From contig JAAEZA010000009.1 in NCBI GenBank assembly GCA_018223125.1, forward strand, positions 1 to 64,000: a DNA stretch of 64,000 bases, given 5' to 3'. A program made the translations under genes and the position numbers. Each line of letters opens with the position of its first letter. Within the stretch, counting starts at the first letter, position 1. This document shows, piece by piece, positions 1 through 10,073 of the stretch. The DNA comes from Paracoccaceae bacterium (GTDB lineage Bacteria > Pseudomonadota > Alphaproteobacteria > Rhodobacterales > Rhodobacteraceae). Below the pieces are notes generated by a model. That model did not search any database and was not told the origin of the DNA. It saw nothing but the letters and a program-made list of their open reading frames with translations.

Positions 1-1
1 G

Positions 2-55
2 TCGCTTTCCATCGCGAACCAGGCACCGTCCAACGTTCTGAGCCTGTTCCAGTAA
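2..55 (+). CDS. fliC: flagellin C-terminus (5'-truncated by window edge)
   Basis: Frame 2 reads SLSIANQAPSNVLSLFQ*, a typical flagellin C-terminal D0 sequence, directly upstream of flaF/flbT; absent from the ORF track because it is truncated. Confidence 0.85.
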   Translation, partial: SLSIANQAPSNVLSLFQ

Positions 56-83
56 CCGTAACCCGGGAATACTAAATCTGGCG

Positions 84-109
84 CTCCGACCCTGAGAACG
101 GGGTCGGAG
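84..109 (+). terminator. intercistronic hairpin between fliC and flaF
   Basis: CTCCGACCC-N8-GGGTCGGAG perfect 9-bp stem, no T-tract. Confidence 0.55.
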
Positions 110-151
110 ACATCAAGCCACTCTCATAACCCCACCAGAAGGTGATACCTC

Positions 152-547
152 ATGAGTCTTTCCGCCTATAAAAACACAATCAAAGCAACAGAATCCCCCC
201 GCGCGATCGAGCGCCGGGTTCTAAGCCAGATGAACCAGCGTCTGGGTGCCCACCAGTCCGAATATGACGCAACCGAAGCCGGTGGCGCACGACTGGGCAT
301 TCTTGCAGGCCCGCTGCGCGAGGCGCTGAATGATAACGTCCGGCTCTGGCTGGAGTTCAAAGCCGATCTCAGCAAACCCGGCAACACACTTCCCCCTGAA
401 TTGCGCGCCGGTCTTTTGTCGCTGGCAATTTTTGTAGAGCGTCAGACAAGTCTGATCCTGAGCGGGCAGGGCACTGTTAAGGCACTGATGGATGTGAACG
501 CCCCCCTTATCGCGGCGCTTCAGACCCAAGGGTCGGAGGCAGCATAA
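152..547 (+). CDS. flaF: flagellar biosynthesis regulator FlaF
   Basis: Translation and position between fliC and flbT. Confidence 0.9.
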   Translation: MSLSAYKNTIKATESPRAIERRVLSQMNQRLGAHQSEYDATEAGGARLGILAGPLREALNDNVRLWLEFKADLSKPGNTLPPELRAGLLSLAIFVERQTSLILSGQGTVKALMDVNAPLIAALQTQGSEAA

Positions 548-969
548 TGGGGCTGGTCCTGAAAGTGAAAGCCGGCGACAGGGTCGTTGTGAACGGTGCT
601 GTGCTGCGCAATGCCAGCCGCAACCAGATGATTGTCGAAATCGAAAACCAGTCCGATGTTTTGCGGGCTGAAGAAATTCTTGCGGAATCCATGGCCAGCA
701 CACCGGTGCGCCGTTTGTGCCACCTGATCCAGATTGCAATGGTCAGTCGGGATGACCGGGCTACGCTGTTCCCGCGAATATACGAAGCCATTGCAGAACT
801 GGAAGCCGCATTGTCCAAGAGTCAGGGCCAGACATTGCGCGATACACGGGCGCTGGTGGAGGAAAACAACCTTTACGCGGCCTACCGCCGGCTTCTGCCG
901 GTTATTACCTATGAAGACGAACTGCTGGCGCTGGCTGCTGTTGCGCCGGTCAAGGAGATTGCGTCGTGA
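547..969 (+). CDS. flbT: flagellar biosynthesis repressor FlbT
   Basis: MGLVLKVKAGDRVVVNGAVLRNASRNQMIVEIENQSDVLRAEEIL is FlbT-like; overlaps flaF stop. Confidence 0.92.
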   Translation: MGLVLKVKAGDRVVVNGAVLRNASRNQMIVEIENQSDVLRAEEILAESMASTPVRRLCHLIQIAMVSRDDRATLFPRIYEAIAELEAALSKSQGQTLRDTRALVEENNLYAAYRRLLPVITYEDELLALAAVAPVKEIAS

Positions 970-1772
970 TCTCTACCAGCGGCCTGTCCCCGTTTGTTGG
1001 CATCAGTCTGGTCCGTGAAAACCGCGAAGTCTTTGAAGCCGACGTGCAGCGCGATCCCACATCAGCGCGGGAAATCGAAGCCTTCCGCGAACGGATTGCT
1101 TCCATTGGCACCATCGACGAACTGGTTGAGGACTATGAAGTTTTCAGTTTCGTGATGAAGTCTTTCGGACTGGAAGATGAAATCTATGCCAAGGCGATGA
1201 TGAAAGAGATCATCACCTCTGACACAGAAGACAGTTCCTCTCTGGTCAATAAACTCTCTGATTCCAATTACACCAGCATCAACGAAGAACTCGGGTTTTC
1301 TACAGACGGGCTTGCCGGAGAAAATTTTCAGGACGCCGCGTGGATTGACAGTATGGTGGCACGTTACACGACCCAACGTCTGATCGACACCCAGAGCGAA
1401 GTGAACGAAAGTGTCGGTGTGGCGCTGACTTTCGATCAGAAGATCCAGTCCATGACAAACTGGTATTCCATTCTTGCGGATGTGGAACTGACCAGTTTTT
1501 TCACAACCGCATTCGGCCTGCCGGACGCCTTTGACAGCGCGGATATCGATGCAAAGAAGGCCATGTTCGAAAGCCGTCTTTCCATCGAGGAACTGCAAGA
1601 TCCCGAAGTGCGTGAAAAGCTGATCCGGCAGTATTCGGCCTTTGCGGATGTGATAAACAGTCAGGAAACCCAAAGCGCAGCGGTCACACTTCTGAGCAAC
1701 GGAACGGATTACACACAAGTCACGATCGACATTGATATGGTTCAGGGGTTTTCCGCGTCAAAGTACCTGTAA
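966..1772 (+). CDS. DUF1217-family flagellar-associated protein
   Basis: 268 aa, repeated 'SFGLEDE/AFGLPDAFDS' style segments typical of DUF1217 proteins next to flbT. Confidence 0.7.
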   Translation: MISTSGLSPFVGISLVRENREVFEADVQRDPTSAREIEAFRERIASIGTIDELVEDYEVFSFVMKSFGLEDEIYAKAMMKEIITSDTEDSSSLVNKLSDSNYTSINEELGFSTDGLAGENFQDAAWIDSMVARYTTQRLIDTQSEVNESVGVALTFDQKIQSMTNWYSILADVELTSFFTTAFGLPDAFDSADIDAKKAMFESRLSIEELQDPEVREKLIRQYSAFADVINSQETQSAAVTLLSNGTDYTQVTIDIDMVQGFSASKYL

Positions 1773-1798
1773 CGCGCTGAACTGTAATGATTGAAGAA

Positions 1799-1828
1799 GC
1801 GCCGGAGCCTTGGTCCGGCGTTTCTTTT
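1799..1828 (+). terminator. Rho-independent terminator
   Basis: CGCCGGA-gccttgg-TCCGGCG followed by TTTCTTTT, at a convergent boundary. Confidence 0.8.
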
Positions 1829-1833
1829 CCGGT

Positions 1834-2850
1834 TCAGTCCTCGATCATTTCGTCTTCTGTGCTTGGCAGGCGGATCACTTCCTGACTGACCAGATCATTG
1901 GTGATGTCGATAAGCGCCGCCTGTGCCTCGCGGGTTTCGCGGGCGCGGACCGGTCCCATTTCTTTCATCTCTGTCTCCAGCATCTCGCGCATCCGCTGGG
2001 TGAGGGCGGACATAAAGGCTTCGCGCACATCGGCCTTCGCCCCCCGCAGGGCCAGCGCAAGGGTGTTGCCCTCTGCCAGTCGCATGATCCGCTGCAACGC
2101 GCCACCGTCCAGTTTGATCATATCGTCGAAGGTGAACATCTTCTTCTTGATCTCTTCCAGCTCTGCCGGAATCCGCTGTTCGAGATTGGCCGACAGCCCC
2201 TCGAATGCGCCTGCGTCCATCTTGTTGAACATATCCGCAAGCCGCTGGTGGGGATCAAGGTTGGACTTTCGTGTGGCAGTGGACAGGAAGTCCGTCACGA
2301 TGACAGATTCCAGATTTTCCAGCACACTGCGGGACAGGCTGCCCAGACCGATCATCCGGGTGGTAATTTCTGTCATCCGTTCGGCCCCGAACAGCGGCAG
2401 AACGCGGGCGGACACCGCAGGTTTCATACGGGACATGATCGCTGCAATCGTCTGGTCGTGTTCTCCGGACAGCCATGTGGCTATCGTTTGTTCGTTGACT
2501 GCCGCCAAAGCGTCCCAGACGTTCTGCCCGTGGGTGGGCGAGCGCAGATCGCCCAGAATATCGGTAACAGCATCATCCGTCATAAAGCCGGACAGCATCC
2601 GTTCGGCAATCTGGACAGAACCTTCCACACCCGCCCCGCCGGAAACAGTTTCGGAAAAGTCGCGGATGACGGTTTCGACCACGCTGGCAGGAATTGTTCC
2701 CAGCCGTGACATGGCCTGTATGACCGCCTGAATTTCAGACCGCGCCATTTTTTTCATCAGGGCCGAACCCCGCTCCTCACCGATGCACAGGAACAAAACG
2801 GCGGCTTTTTCAGCGCCCGAGAGCGAGAATTCTTCTATGTCGAGTTGCAT
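1834..2850 (-). CDS. fliG: flagellar motor switch protein FliG
   Basis: FliG-like sequence (LSGAEKAAVLFLCIGEERGSALMKKMARSEIQAVIQAMSRLG). Confidence 0.9.
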   Translation of the reverse strand: MQLDIEEFSLSGAEKAAVLFLCIGEERGSALMKKMARSEIQAVIQAMSRLGTIPASVVETVIRDFSETVSGGAGVEGSVQIAERMLSGFMTDDAVTDILGDLRSPTHGQNVWDALAAVNEQTIATWLSGEHDQTIAAIMSRMKPAVSARVLPLFGAERMTEITTRMIGLGSLSRSVLENLESVIVTDFLSTATRKSNLDPHQRLADMFNKMDAGAFEGLSANLEQRIPAELEEIKKKMFTFDDMIKLDGGALQRIMRLAEGNTLALALRGAKADVREAFMSALTQRMREMLETEMKEMGPVRARETREAQAALIDITNDLVSQEVIRLPSTEDEMIED

Positions 2851-2887
2851 GGGCTAGGGGCTCCATATTGTCAGGGCGCGGCCGGTA

Positions 2888-3754
2888 CTAACCGGCGGCA
2901 TAGGATTGGATCAACGAACCGGCAAGGCGATACCAGCCGTCGATCGCAACGAAAAAGATCACTTTGAAGGGCAGGGAAATCAGGACGGGAGACAACATCA
3001 TCATACCGGCCCCCATCAGGATTGCGGCAACGATCAGATCAATAGCGAGAAAGGGAACAAAGATCAGAAAACCGATGGTAAAGGCACGCCGAAGTTCAGA
3101 GATCATGAAAGAGGGCACCAGCACGGACCACGCCAGTTCGGAGCGATCTGCGGGCAGGGTGATCTCTCCGTTTTCGACCAGATCTTCCACAGGAGTTGCG
3201 GGGTCAACGGTGCCGTTTTGCACTGAAAACCCCTGAAACAGCGACAGATCCTTGTCACGGGTGTTGCTGGCCATGAATTTATGGAACGGCGCTGCAATGC
3301 GCTCTACCGCTTGCTCTTCAGTGATTGATCCGGCGATCAGGGGGGAAAGGCCGTTGTCCCAACTGTCCTGAAACACTGGCTGCATGGTGAAAAATGTCAG
3401 GAACATCGCCAGCGAAGTGATCACCATATTGGGGGGCGACTGGTTCAGCCCAAGGGCCATACGCAGGATCGACAGCACGATCACGAAGCGGGTGAAAGAG
3501 GTCATGACGATCAACAGACCCGGCGCGACAGACAGAACCGTCAGAAGGCCGAACATCTGCAACAGACGCCCTGACAGTTCGCCGCTTTCATCGGCGTTCG
3601 GGTCAAGCGCGTCGGCAAGATCCCCGATCAGGGAGCCAACGCCGGTGTCTTGCGCTGCCACAACCGTGGCCCCCAGCGCGAGTGCCAAGCCGGCAATAAG
3701 AAGGGCGGCTGCAATCCGCAGTAAACTGTGGTTCAGCGCGCCCGATGGCATCAA
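2888..3754 (-). CDS. fliP: flagellar export apparatus protein FliP
   Basis: FVIVLSILRMALGLNQSPPNMVITSLAMFLTFF and C-terminal LISLPFKVIFFVAIDGWYRLAGSLIQSY. Confidence 0.95.
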   Translation of the reverse strand: MMPSGALNHSLLRIAAALLIAGLALALGATVVAAQDTGVGSLIGDLADALDPNADESGELSGRLLQMFGLLTVLSVAPGLLIVMTSFTRFVIVLSILRMALGLNQSPPNMVITSLAMFLTFFTMQPVFQDSWDNGLSPLIAGSITEEQAVERIAAPFHKFMASNTRDKDLSLFQGFSVQNGTVDPATPVEDLVENGEITLPADRSELAWSVLVPSFMISELRRAFTIGFLIFVPFLAIDLIVAAILMGAGMMMLSPVLISLPFKVIFFVAIDGWYRLAGSLIQSYAAG

Positions 3755-4092
3755 CGGCTCTCCGAAACGTGGTCTTTGACGATCTCGGTCAGGTTGATAC
3801 CCAATCCGCCATCGCCGATTTTCACCAGATCCCCGCGCGCAACGAGCCGGTCGTTGATCATCACATCAAGGGGTTGTCCGATCCGCTTGTCCAGTTCCAC
3901 AACCGACCCGCGGGTCAGGGACAAAAGCTGTGCCACAGGCATACGGGTCTGGCCCAATACAACCTGAACATCCAGAGACACGTTCAGCATTGCATTCACG
4001 CTTTGTCCGCCGTCTGCGTCCTTTTCGGACGAAAGTTTGTCGATCTCTTCGGCAGCGAGATCGTTCAGAATGCTGCGGGGTTCGTCGTTCAT
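3751..4092 (-). CDS. fliN: flagellar motor switch protein FliN
   Basis: SpoA-domain sequence LDVQVVLGQTRMPVAQLLSLTRGSVVELDKRIGQPLDVMINDRLVARGDLV. Confidence 0.92.
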   Translation of the reverse strand: MNDEPRSILNDLAAEEIDKLSSEKDADGGQSVNAMLNVSLDVQVVLGQTRMPVAQLLSLTRGSVVELDKRIGQPLDVMINDRLVARGDLVKIGDGGLGINLTEIVKDHVSESR

Positions 4093-4733
4093 AATCGCTT
4101 TCCAGATGATTTCGGATCAGGTTTCGGGTTCTTCAAAAGAAGCAGGATATCCCCGCACAAATTGTCAAAGTTATATTCCGAGCGGCCGTTTTCCCAGTTC
4201 GCTTCGACTGCTACGGGGCGCAGTTTCGGATCTTCGATGACTTTCAGTTCGATTTTGGCATCCTTGGGTCGGGCAAATTCCTGCGCCAGAAACCCGTAAC
4301 CGGAGGGCACGCGCACTTCGAGCCACTGGCTCCCCATTGCGCGGCGGGAAATGTCTACCAGTTCCGCAGCGACCCGATCCCGCCCCAGTATGGATACCAG
4401 ATCAGGGAACAGTTTTTCGCAGAAGTCCCGCATAAAGAGCGTCATTTCCTGTTCAAGAGCGGCACAATATTCGCTGTGTTCGTTGAACAGGTCTTCCAGC
4501 TTCGGGGCCAGCGCTTCAAGAAATTCGGCCCGCTTGGCTTCGGCGCTTTGCAGCATTGCCGCTTCGCCAGCCTTGAACCCTTCGGCATGGGCTTGCGCCT
4601 TGGCGGCTTCGACCGCTTCAGCGATGGCGGCATCCATTTCCGCGCGGGTGAAGCTTTCGTCGCGGGAAACGGAAAAAACCGCTTCGACGCGGTCTTCCTC
4701 GTCCAGATCAGGCAGGCTCAGAATGCTTTTCAT
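4089..4733 (-). CDS. fliH: FliH-like flagellar assembly protein
   Basis: Coiled A/E-rich N-half with QAHAEGFKAGE segment, position between fliF and fliN. Confidence 0.65.
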   Translation of the reverse strand: MKSILSLPDLDEEDRVEAVFSVSRDESFTRAEMDAAIAEAVEAAKAQAHAEGFKAGEAAMLQSAEAKRAEFLEALAPKLEDLFNEHSEYCAALEQEMTLFMRDFCEKLFPDLVSILGRDRVAAELVDISRRAMGSQWLEVRVPSGYGFLAQEFARPKDAKIELKVIEDPKLRPVAVEANWENGRSEYNFDNLCGDILLLLKNPKPDPKSSGKRL

Positions 4734-4741
4734 TTTAACGA

Positions 4742-6385
4742 TCAGCCTTTCTGGTTAATCCAGCCACGGATCGTGCGCAGGGAGGTTTCAGGATCGGTTT
4801 CAATGAACTTGTTCAAGCCGTCGATATGGCGCCGCATGACATTACCCGAAACAGAGGCAATGGATACAAATTCTTCGCCCTCTTCCACGGTTTCTGGTGG
4901 ATTGTCAGGATCCGGAGCCGTCTCGTCAGGCTCTGCGGTTGTGGCGTCCCGCAGGGTAGGGTCTGCATTTTGCGCTGCCGCGCCGGTTTGGGCTTCTGCG
5001 GCGTCCCCTGCTTCAGCCATCATTTTGTTCACCGCCCGCATCAGGGGGCGAATGCCAAAGAACAGCAGCAGGCCCACAACAACAATTGCAGATACGGAAC
5101 GCAGGATGGAGCCGAAGTTCATCGCAATCACATCGGTCAGGCCGCCTCCGGCACTATCGCCTTGCAGGGTCGCGCCGACAGCAAACTGCATCGAATCGAC
5201 CGTTACCTGATCGCCCCGTTCCTCGCTGATGCCTGCGGCTGAATGGGCAAGGGCCGTCAGGCGGGTGATATCTTCGGCACTGCGCGGAGTGTATTCACCT
5301 TCATCGTTCCATATCCCGTTGACGACGACCGCCACAGTCAGACGCTTGATCGCACCGGGTTCGCGGATCATTTCCGAACGGGTGCTGCCGATTTCAAAAG
5401 AAGTTTCGTCACGGCTGGATGTGCTCGATTCCGACCGGCCGGCAGCCCCTGCTCCGTTATCGATTCCCGGCAGGTTGTTGGCCACATCTACCGTGCTGTT
5501 AGCGCCGTCGGAGGTTTGGGACTGATCGGTGACCGACACGACAGAGCGGGGCACCTGCTGGTCGGGATCAAAGGATTCCTGAACGACGACTTCCCGTGAT
5601 GTATCCAGATCGGCAGTTACGCGGACGCGAACGTTTTCAGCACCCACGTGGGCGGCAAGTATGCTTTCAACGTTCCGGCGCAGCCGCTCTTCAATCTCGG
5701 CGCGGGCGGAATTCAGGCCGGTGCCTTCGGAGATATCCTCTTCGCTGAGAATCGCCTGACCGGACCCGTTCAGAATCGTTACGTGATCCGGAGAGAGCCT
5801 TGGGACAGCAGCGGAGACCAGACTGCGCACGGCCAAAGCCTGACTGCGGTCCAGCGGGGTGCCGCGTCTGGCGTGGATCACAACAGAGGCCGAGGCTTCG
5901 GGCCGTTCCTGAGAAAAGGTTTCCCGTTCGGGAAGAACAAGGTGAACGCGGGCGCGCTCAACATTTCGAATGGTCTCGATAGAGCGGGCGAGTTCCCCTT
6001 CAAGGGCGCGCAAGCGGTTGATCTGCTGAAGGAAACTGTTCATCCCCAAACCGGAACTCTGGTCGAACAATTCCCATCCCGCGTTTCCTTCGGCGGGCAA
6101 ACCTGCCTGCGCAAGGGCCATGCGGGCGCGGGCTATTTCGTTTTCGGGCAGGGACAACATGGTCCCGTCCGCAGAGATCCGAGGAGAGAAACCGGCTTTC
6201 TCAAGCTCGCTCACCATACGGGAGGAATCAGAGGCGCTGGCGTCCATCACCAGAGGCCGCAGATTGGGAGTCATCGCAACGCTCAACCCGATCAGAAGGG
6301 CGGCGGTCAGGCCGAGAGCTGTCGCTCCCATAAGAATAAGACGTTTACGCCCCAGCCCTTTCAGGTTCTCGATAAGATTGTTCAA
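4742..6385 (-). CDS. fliF: flagellar MS-ring protein FliF
   Basis: 547 aa; FliF hallmarks LRALEGELARSIETIRNVERARVHLVLPERETF and C-terminal TM/acidic tail. Confidence 0.95.
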   Translation of the reverse strand: MNNLIENLKGLGRKRLILMGATALGLTAALLIGLSVAMTPNLRPLVMDASASDSSRMVSELEKAGFSPRISADGTMLSLPENEIARARMALAQAGLPAEGNAGWELFDQSSGLGMNSFLQQINRLRALEGELARSIETIRNVERARVHLVLPERETFSQERPEASASVVIHARRGTPLDRSQALAVRSLVSAAVPRLSPDHVTILNGSGQAILSEEDISEGTGLNSARAEIEERLRRNVESILAAHVGAENVRVRVTADLDTSREVVVQESFDPDQQVPRSVVSVTDQSQTSDGANSTVDVANNLPGIDNGAGAAGRSESSTSSRDETSFEIGSTRSEMIREPGAIKRLTVAVVVNGIWNDEGEYTPRSAEDITRLTALAHSAAGISEERGDQVTVDSMQFAVGATLQGDSAGGGLTDVIAMNFGSILRSVSAIVVVGLLLFFGIRPLMRAVNKMMAEAGDAAEAQTGAAAQNADPTLRDATTAEPDETAPDPDNPPETVEEGEEFVSIASVSGNVMRRHIDGLNKFIETDPETSLRTIRGWINQKG

Positions 6386-6558
6386 AGTTTTACTGACTTT
6401 TTCGGAGCGGATACATTTGCGAATTTAGAAAAAATAATATTCTTTAAGCCCTACAGCTACAAGTTGTTTATTCGCATACGCACGGTCTTGGGACGCTTTC
6501 CTTTGGGTGCCGGGTACGATACATTTGCGAAAAATCCAAACGTGCTGGGCCCTTTTTC

Positions 6559-7035
6559 ATGACTGATTCACCACCGGACGTCGCCAAGAGCGGTAAGGGC
6601 ATGAAACTGATTGCTGTTTTGCTTCTGGCGGGGTTCGTGGCAGGGACTGTCGCGGGGGTTTTTGCCTATAAAGCGATGGCCCCGACCCAAACCGAAAAGG
6701 TTGAGGTTGTCGAGAAGGTTAATATGGTGCAGGTGGATGTTGGCCGGATTACCCTGTCCCTTCAGGCCGGAAATGGTGGCATCCAGCGGCATTTGCTGGT
6801 CAATCCGATTGTGCTGCTGGAAGAAACTGATTCCGAAGACGGATTGTCCTCGGACGAGATGAAAGCCCTTCTGCGGGACAGTTTCGTCGAATATCTGTCC
6901 CAACTGTCCGTGCGCGACGTGTCCGGCAGCGCAGGCATGAGCATCATGCGCAGCGAGTTGAAACGCCGCGCCGCCGCACGGCTTGAAGACCGCACGGTTT
7001 CACGTATCCTCTTTCAGGATTTCGTGATTCAATAA
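6559..7035 (+). CDS. fliL: flagellar basal body-associated protein FliL
   Basis: N-terminal TM, C-terminal SVRDVSG...LEDRTVSRILFQDFVIQ; precedes fliM. Confidence 0.85.
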   Translation: MTDSPPDVAKSGKGMKLIAVLLLAGFVAGTVAGVFAYKAMAPTQTEKVEVVEKVNMVQVDVGRITLSLQAGNGGIQRHLLVNPIVLLEETDSEDGLSSDEMKALLRDSFVEYLSQLSVRDVSGSAGMSIMRSELKRRAAARLEDRTVSRILFQDFVIQ

Positions 7036-7048
7036 CGAAAGAAAACGA

Positions 7049-8041
7049 ATGCAAGCCAACACGACCGCATTACCAGTGACCGATTCCGAGATGACCCGCT
7101 CTATTCAGGAAGAGCTGATCTCTCAGGCGTCTGCCGGTATTGTCGAACTGCCGATGTTGGACATCATTTTCGCGCGGATGGCAGTGTCGCTTGTATCTGC
7201 GTTCAAATCCAAGGCTGCATTCCTGTGCGACATTCATTTTGACAATGTGGAATACCGGAACTGGGAAGACGTTGCAGGCGAACTTGATCCCTTTGGTATT
7301 TGCGCGAACGTAGAGGCAAAGCCATGGGACGGCAGTCTTGCGATCAGTCTCGACAGTGCCATGATCTTTTCTGCGCTGGAGTTGCAAATGGGCGGGACGC
7401 CGCGTCCTGATTCCGCCCCGAAACGCCCTGTGTCCGTGATAGAGCGCCAGATCGCGCGCCAGCTTGCCGAAGTTGTTCTTACCGATTTCTCTGCGAATGT
7501 GTCCCGCCTGACCGAGGCGCGCTTTCTGCTGGATACAATGGAAACACCCCAGCAAATGGCGGCAATGCAAGGTGGTAAAACCCCTTGTGCCGTGGGGAAG
7601 ATGTCTGTCGAGATCGGTCCCTGCAAGGGCAGTTTTTCGATCATTATTCCCATGGCAACCCTTGAACCTGTGCAAGACAAATTCTCCAAAGTGTTTCTCG
7701 GGGATAAACTGGGCGGCGACAAATCCTGGCGTGAGCATATCCTGAGCACGATCAACGGTTCCAGCGTCAAGGTTACCGCACGGGTGCACCAGCTAAGCAT
7801 TCCGCTGGTCGATATTCTTGAATGGAAACCGGGCACTGTGATTGATCTTGGTGTCTCCGAAGACAAGGAAATCAGCATCATCTGCTCGGGCATTCCGGTT
7901 TTTCAGGGCTATGCGGGCAAGCATAAGGGCGGGCGCGTCGGTTTCCGTGTCGTGCGTGAAATTGAAGGGGGCGATCTGAACCCTGCTGAGGCTGATACCC
8001 TTGGAATCCAGCAACCGGATGCGGAGGGGCGTGAAGAATGA
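7049..8041 (+). CDS. fliM: flagellar motor switch protein FliM
   Basis: FliM/SpoA-like sequence after fliL. Confidence 0.85.
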   Translation: MQANTTALPVTDSEMTRSIQEELISQASAGIVELPMLDIIFARMAVSLVSAFKSKAAFLCDIHFDNVEYRNWEDVAGELDPFGICANVEAKPWDGSLAISLDSAMIFSALELQMGGTPRPDSAPKRPVSVIERQIARQLAEVVLTDFSANVSRLTEARFLLDTMETPQQMAAMQGGKTPCAVGKMSVEIGPCKGSFSIIIPMATLEPVQDKFSKVFLGDKLGGDKSWREHILSTINGSSVKVTARVHQLSIPLVDILEWKPGTVIDLGVSEDKEISIICSGIPVFQGYAGKHKGGRVGFRVVREIEGGDLNPAEADTLGIQQPDAEGREE

Positions 8042-8325
8042 ACGATCTGATCGTAAACGGTGTCCTGCTGGTCCTTTTGATTTCGCTTGGCATCTTTGTA
8101 ATCCGGCTGAACCGCAAGATAGACAGGCTGCGCGCGGCACTTCTGGAAGTTGGACCAACCTTGGAAGCCTATGAAGCTGCGATAGCCAAGCACAAGGAAA
8201 GCCTTAGCAATTTCAGCGTGCAGCTTGATGAAACCACCCGCGCCACCGGCAAGCAGCCGGAGATTGCCGAAGAAGAGGATCTGTCGCGGATTTTCTATAA
8301 GGCCTTTGGGGAAAAGGTGAAGTGA
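8038..8325 (+). CDS. small membrane-anchored flagellar-cluster protein (DUF6468-like)
   Basis: 95 aa, N-terminal TM and coiled-coil; between fliM and a motE-like gene. Confidence 0.5.
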   Translation: MNDLIVNGVLLVLLISLGIFVIRLNRKIDRLRAALLEVGPTLEAYEAAIAKHKESLSNFSVQLDETTRATGKQPEIAEEEDLSRIFYKAFGEKVK

Positions 8326-8936
8326 TGGGCAAGAAGCTGGCCGCCACTGTTATCGTCCTTGCGGGACTCGCAAGTTTTAAGGGGGCTTCCATTTACGATG
8401 CCTTCCGCGCCAGCCCAGCTCAGGCCAAGGCTGCAGAGGAAGCGGCGCCGGAAACAGTGGCCGAAAGCGAACCGGTCGAGCAGAGCGGCGCAGAGGCTGC
8501 CCCCGCAACGCCGGAAGAACTTCTGGTGGCGATCGCAATGGAGCGGGACAGGCTGGCGCAAAGGAAGCAGCAACTGGACGAGCGGGAAGCGACAATCGCG
8601 CTCGCCCAAAGCACACTTGATGCCAAAGCTGCCGAACTGACCGCGCTCAAAAACGAACTGGACCACCTGCTCAGCCGGTCGGTGCGGGAAAACACGGACG
8701 ATGTGGCGCGCCTTGTGGAAATCTATAAGGCCATGAAGCCGGTGCAGGCTGCAACCATCATGAATGAAGCCGGAATCGAGGTGGCGGTTCTGGTGCTTTC
8801 TGCGATGGAGCCGCGCAATTCCGGCCCGATCATTGCCCTGATGCAGCCCACACGGGCAAGGGCAATTTCAACGATCATTCTGGAGCGCTCCCGTCTGCCG
8901 GGCGATCAGAAACTGGTTAATATTACACTGGATTAA
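8322..8936 (+). CDS. MotE-like periplasmic flagellar protein (MgtE N-domain-like)
   Basis: Signal/TM plus coiled coil, then LVEIYKAMKPVQAATIMNEAGIEVAVLVLSAMEPRNSGPIIALMQPTRARAIS. Confidence 0.7.
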   Translation: MMGKKLAATVIVLAGLASFKGASIYDAFRASPAQAKAAEEAAPETVAESEPVEQSGAEAAPATPEELLVAIAMERDRLAQRKQQLDEREATIALAQSTLDAKAAELTALKNELDHLLSRSVRENTDDVARLVEIYKAMKPVQAATIMNEAGIEVAVLVLSAMEPRNSGPIIALMQPTRARAISTIILERSRLPGDQKLVNITLD

Positions 8937-8940
8937 GGGG

Positions 8941-10071
8941 TTATTCGTCTTCCAGATGGCGCAGACTGGCGCCGGCCGGTGGTTTGCGGCGGATTTTCTT
9001 TTTCAGATCCAGCACGAAAGACACAAGCTGCGCCACCTCCGCCCAATGGGCTTCGGGGATCGTCTGGTCAAAATCGCAGGTGGCATGAAGCGCGCGGGCC
9101 AGTTCGCGGCTTTCGAGAACGGGAACTTCGTGGGCGTAGGCCAGTTTACGGATGTTCGCCGCCACAAGATCGGTGCCTTTTGCGACGCAAACAGGGGCTG
9201 TGTCCTTCCCCCGTTCATAGCGCAGGGCGACGGCGTAATGGGTCGGGTTGGTGACCACCAGAGTGGCGGTGGGAACTGTTTTCTGCATACGGATGCGGGC
9301 CCGTTGACGCCGGATCATATCCCGTTTGGCCTTGATCAGGGGATCGCCTTCGGCGTCCTTGAGATCATCCCGCACCTCTTTCAGCGACATGCGTTGTTTC
9401 TGGGCGTGCCGGTATCGCTTCCACGCAATATCGGCCAGTGTGATCGGGATCATCAAAAGCACAATCCACGCGAGCATGAGCGAGGATTGTTTGGTCAGCA
9501 TCGCAGGCAGATATTCCGGCAGCATAACGCCCCCCGGAACCATCGCGCGAACCACGCTTTGGGCGATGATCGCAACAAGGATGCTGACCAGCACAAGTTT
9601 GATAAAACTCTTGCCGAATTCCACCAGATTGTTGACGCCGAAGATCCTTTTTATACCAGAAAGGGGAGAAATCTTGTTCGGCTTCGGCGTGATCCTTTCC
9701 TTGGATACCACAAAGGGACCTTGCAACAGACCCGAAAGCATGGCGGCGGCAAGCATGATGCCAAGAACCCCCGCCCCGATAACGGTTGCCTGCCGGACCG
9801 GGGAAACGAGCGCCGTTCGCAGATCATGGATTGCGGTGAGGCCGGAGCCGATTTCCATGGAGGCCGCAAGGTCGAACAGCGATCCGAGCGCGACTGCCCC
9901 GACAGCAGCCTGCTGGGGTAAAAACAACCCGATTGCCGCGAGCAATGCCCCGTAAATCAACAGGTGGCCGACCTCTTTGGAAATCGGCACATCGCCTTTT
10001 TCACGGGCTTTTCGCAGCTTCTGTTCCGTGGCCTGTTCGGTCTTGGAGCCATCGTCTTCCGGTTCTGCCAT
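8941..10071 (-). CDS. flhB: flagellar export protein FlhB
   Basis: NPTHYAVALRYERGKDTAP autocleavage motif region. Confidence 0.96.
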   Translation of the reverse strand: MAEPEDDGSKTEQATEQKLRKAREKGDVPISKEVGHLLIYGALLAAIGLFLPQQAAVGAVALGSLFDLAASMEIGSGLTAIHDLRTALVSPVRQATVIGAGVLGIMLAAAMLSGLLQGPFVVSKERITPKPNKISPLSGIKRIFGVNNLVEFGKSFIKLVLVSILVAIIAQSVVRAMVPGGVMLPEYLPAMLTKQSSLMLAWIVLLMIPITLADIAWKRYRHAQKQRMSLKEVRDDLKDAEGDPLIKAKRDMIRRQRARIRMQKTVPTATLVVTNPTHYAVALRYERGKDTAPVCVAKGTDLVAANIRKLAYAHEVPVLESRELARALHATCDFDQTIPEAHWAEVAQLVSFVLDLKKKIRRKPPAGASLRHLEDE

Positions 10072-10073
10072 CC

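Noticed and set aside
1810-2709. 299-aa plus-strand ORF
   Set aside because: Antisense to fliG; shadow ORF.
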